This document shows, one piece after another, positions 37,698 through 37,735 of a stretch of 37,735 nucleotides of DNA. The position numbers and the translations under genes are program-made. This DNA comes from Shackletoniella antarctica. GTDB lineage: Bacteria; Cyanobacteriota; Cyanobacteriia; Phormidesmidales; Phormidesmidaceae. How positions within the stretch are numbered: the first letter of the stretch is position 1; each line of letters begins with the position of its first letter. The notes under the pieces were generated by a model. It worked only from the letters and a program-made list of their open reading frames with translations, did not search any database and had not been told where the DNA came from. Location: assembly GCA_003241845.1 (NCBI GenBank), contig QBMN01000019.1, forward strand, positions 1-37,735, written 5' to 3'.

Positions 37698-37735
37698 CGA
37701 GGGGTGGGTAAATAGAGGGTGGGTAGGTGAGGGGG

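Noticed and set aside
1-37735. CRISPR array, rRNA or prophage
   Set aside because: No regularly spaced direct repeats, rRNA-like sequence or phage structural genes were seen.

Overview
The window is from a filamentous-type, GC-rich cyanobacterium, probably a Leptolyngbya/Nodosilinea/Phormidium-like lineage. The reasons are a clear ntcA with a canonical NtcA box upstream, a cyanobacterial FtsH, a DUF3084 protein beside ntcA, a probable cytochrome b6 haem-attachment factor, many GCGATCGC (HIP1) palindromes, and phytochrome-like GAF kinases. The lineage is inferred from gene content; no rRNA is present to confirm it.

Left part (1-11.2 kb), housekeeping: a partial minus-strand gene, an AMIN/Amidase_3 cell-wall amidase, a small pair (unknown protein + HNH nuclease), a class IV aminotransferase (likely aminodeoxychorismate lyase), and ftsH with its terminator. 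Next is a deletion scar that joins the 3' halves of an ACR3 arsenite transporter and a HCX5R phosphatase. Then come a CysO-like sulfur carrier and threonine synthase (thrC first, minus strand), a regulatory region holding a perfect 25-bp IscR/Rrf2-type palindrome and an NtcA site, then ntcA and the DUF3084 gene.

Middle (11.2-16.2 kb), accessory: a PadR-type regulator, a CCB2/CCB4-like membrane protein, a 460-bp graveyard of transposase pieces that appears to contain a small nested element, an Uma2-family nuclease, a GntR-type regulator, and a dienelactone hydrolase whose promoter overlaps an inverted repeat.

Right part (16.2-35 kb), a signalling island with seven large genes on the minus strand: a REC-HATPase protein with Arg at the H-box His position, a CBS-CBS-GAF-PAS-HK with a possible bilin-binding Cys-His, a NarL-type kinase, a 1369-aa PAS/GAF diguanylate cyclase, a REC-EAL phosphodiesterase, and two related CckA-like hybrid kinases overlapping by ATGA. 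The pairs overlap or sit close together, so light/redox/ligand sensing, phosphorelay and c-di-GMP turnover probably work together. A receiver-domain relic with a 10-bp tandem repeat suggests a third hybrid kinase was lost. The window ends with an ArsA/GET3-type ATPase and a zinc-finger-less DnaJ.

The strongest candidates for something undescribed are (1) thrC plus a CysO-type sulfur carrier under an IscR-like operator, suggesting a link between phosphohomoserine metabolism and protein-thiocarboxylate sulfur transfer, and (2) the seven-gene sensory island.
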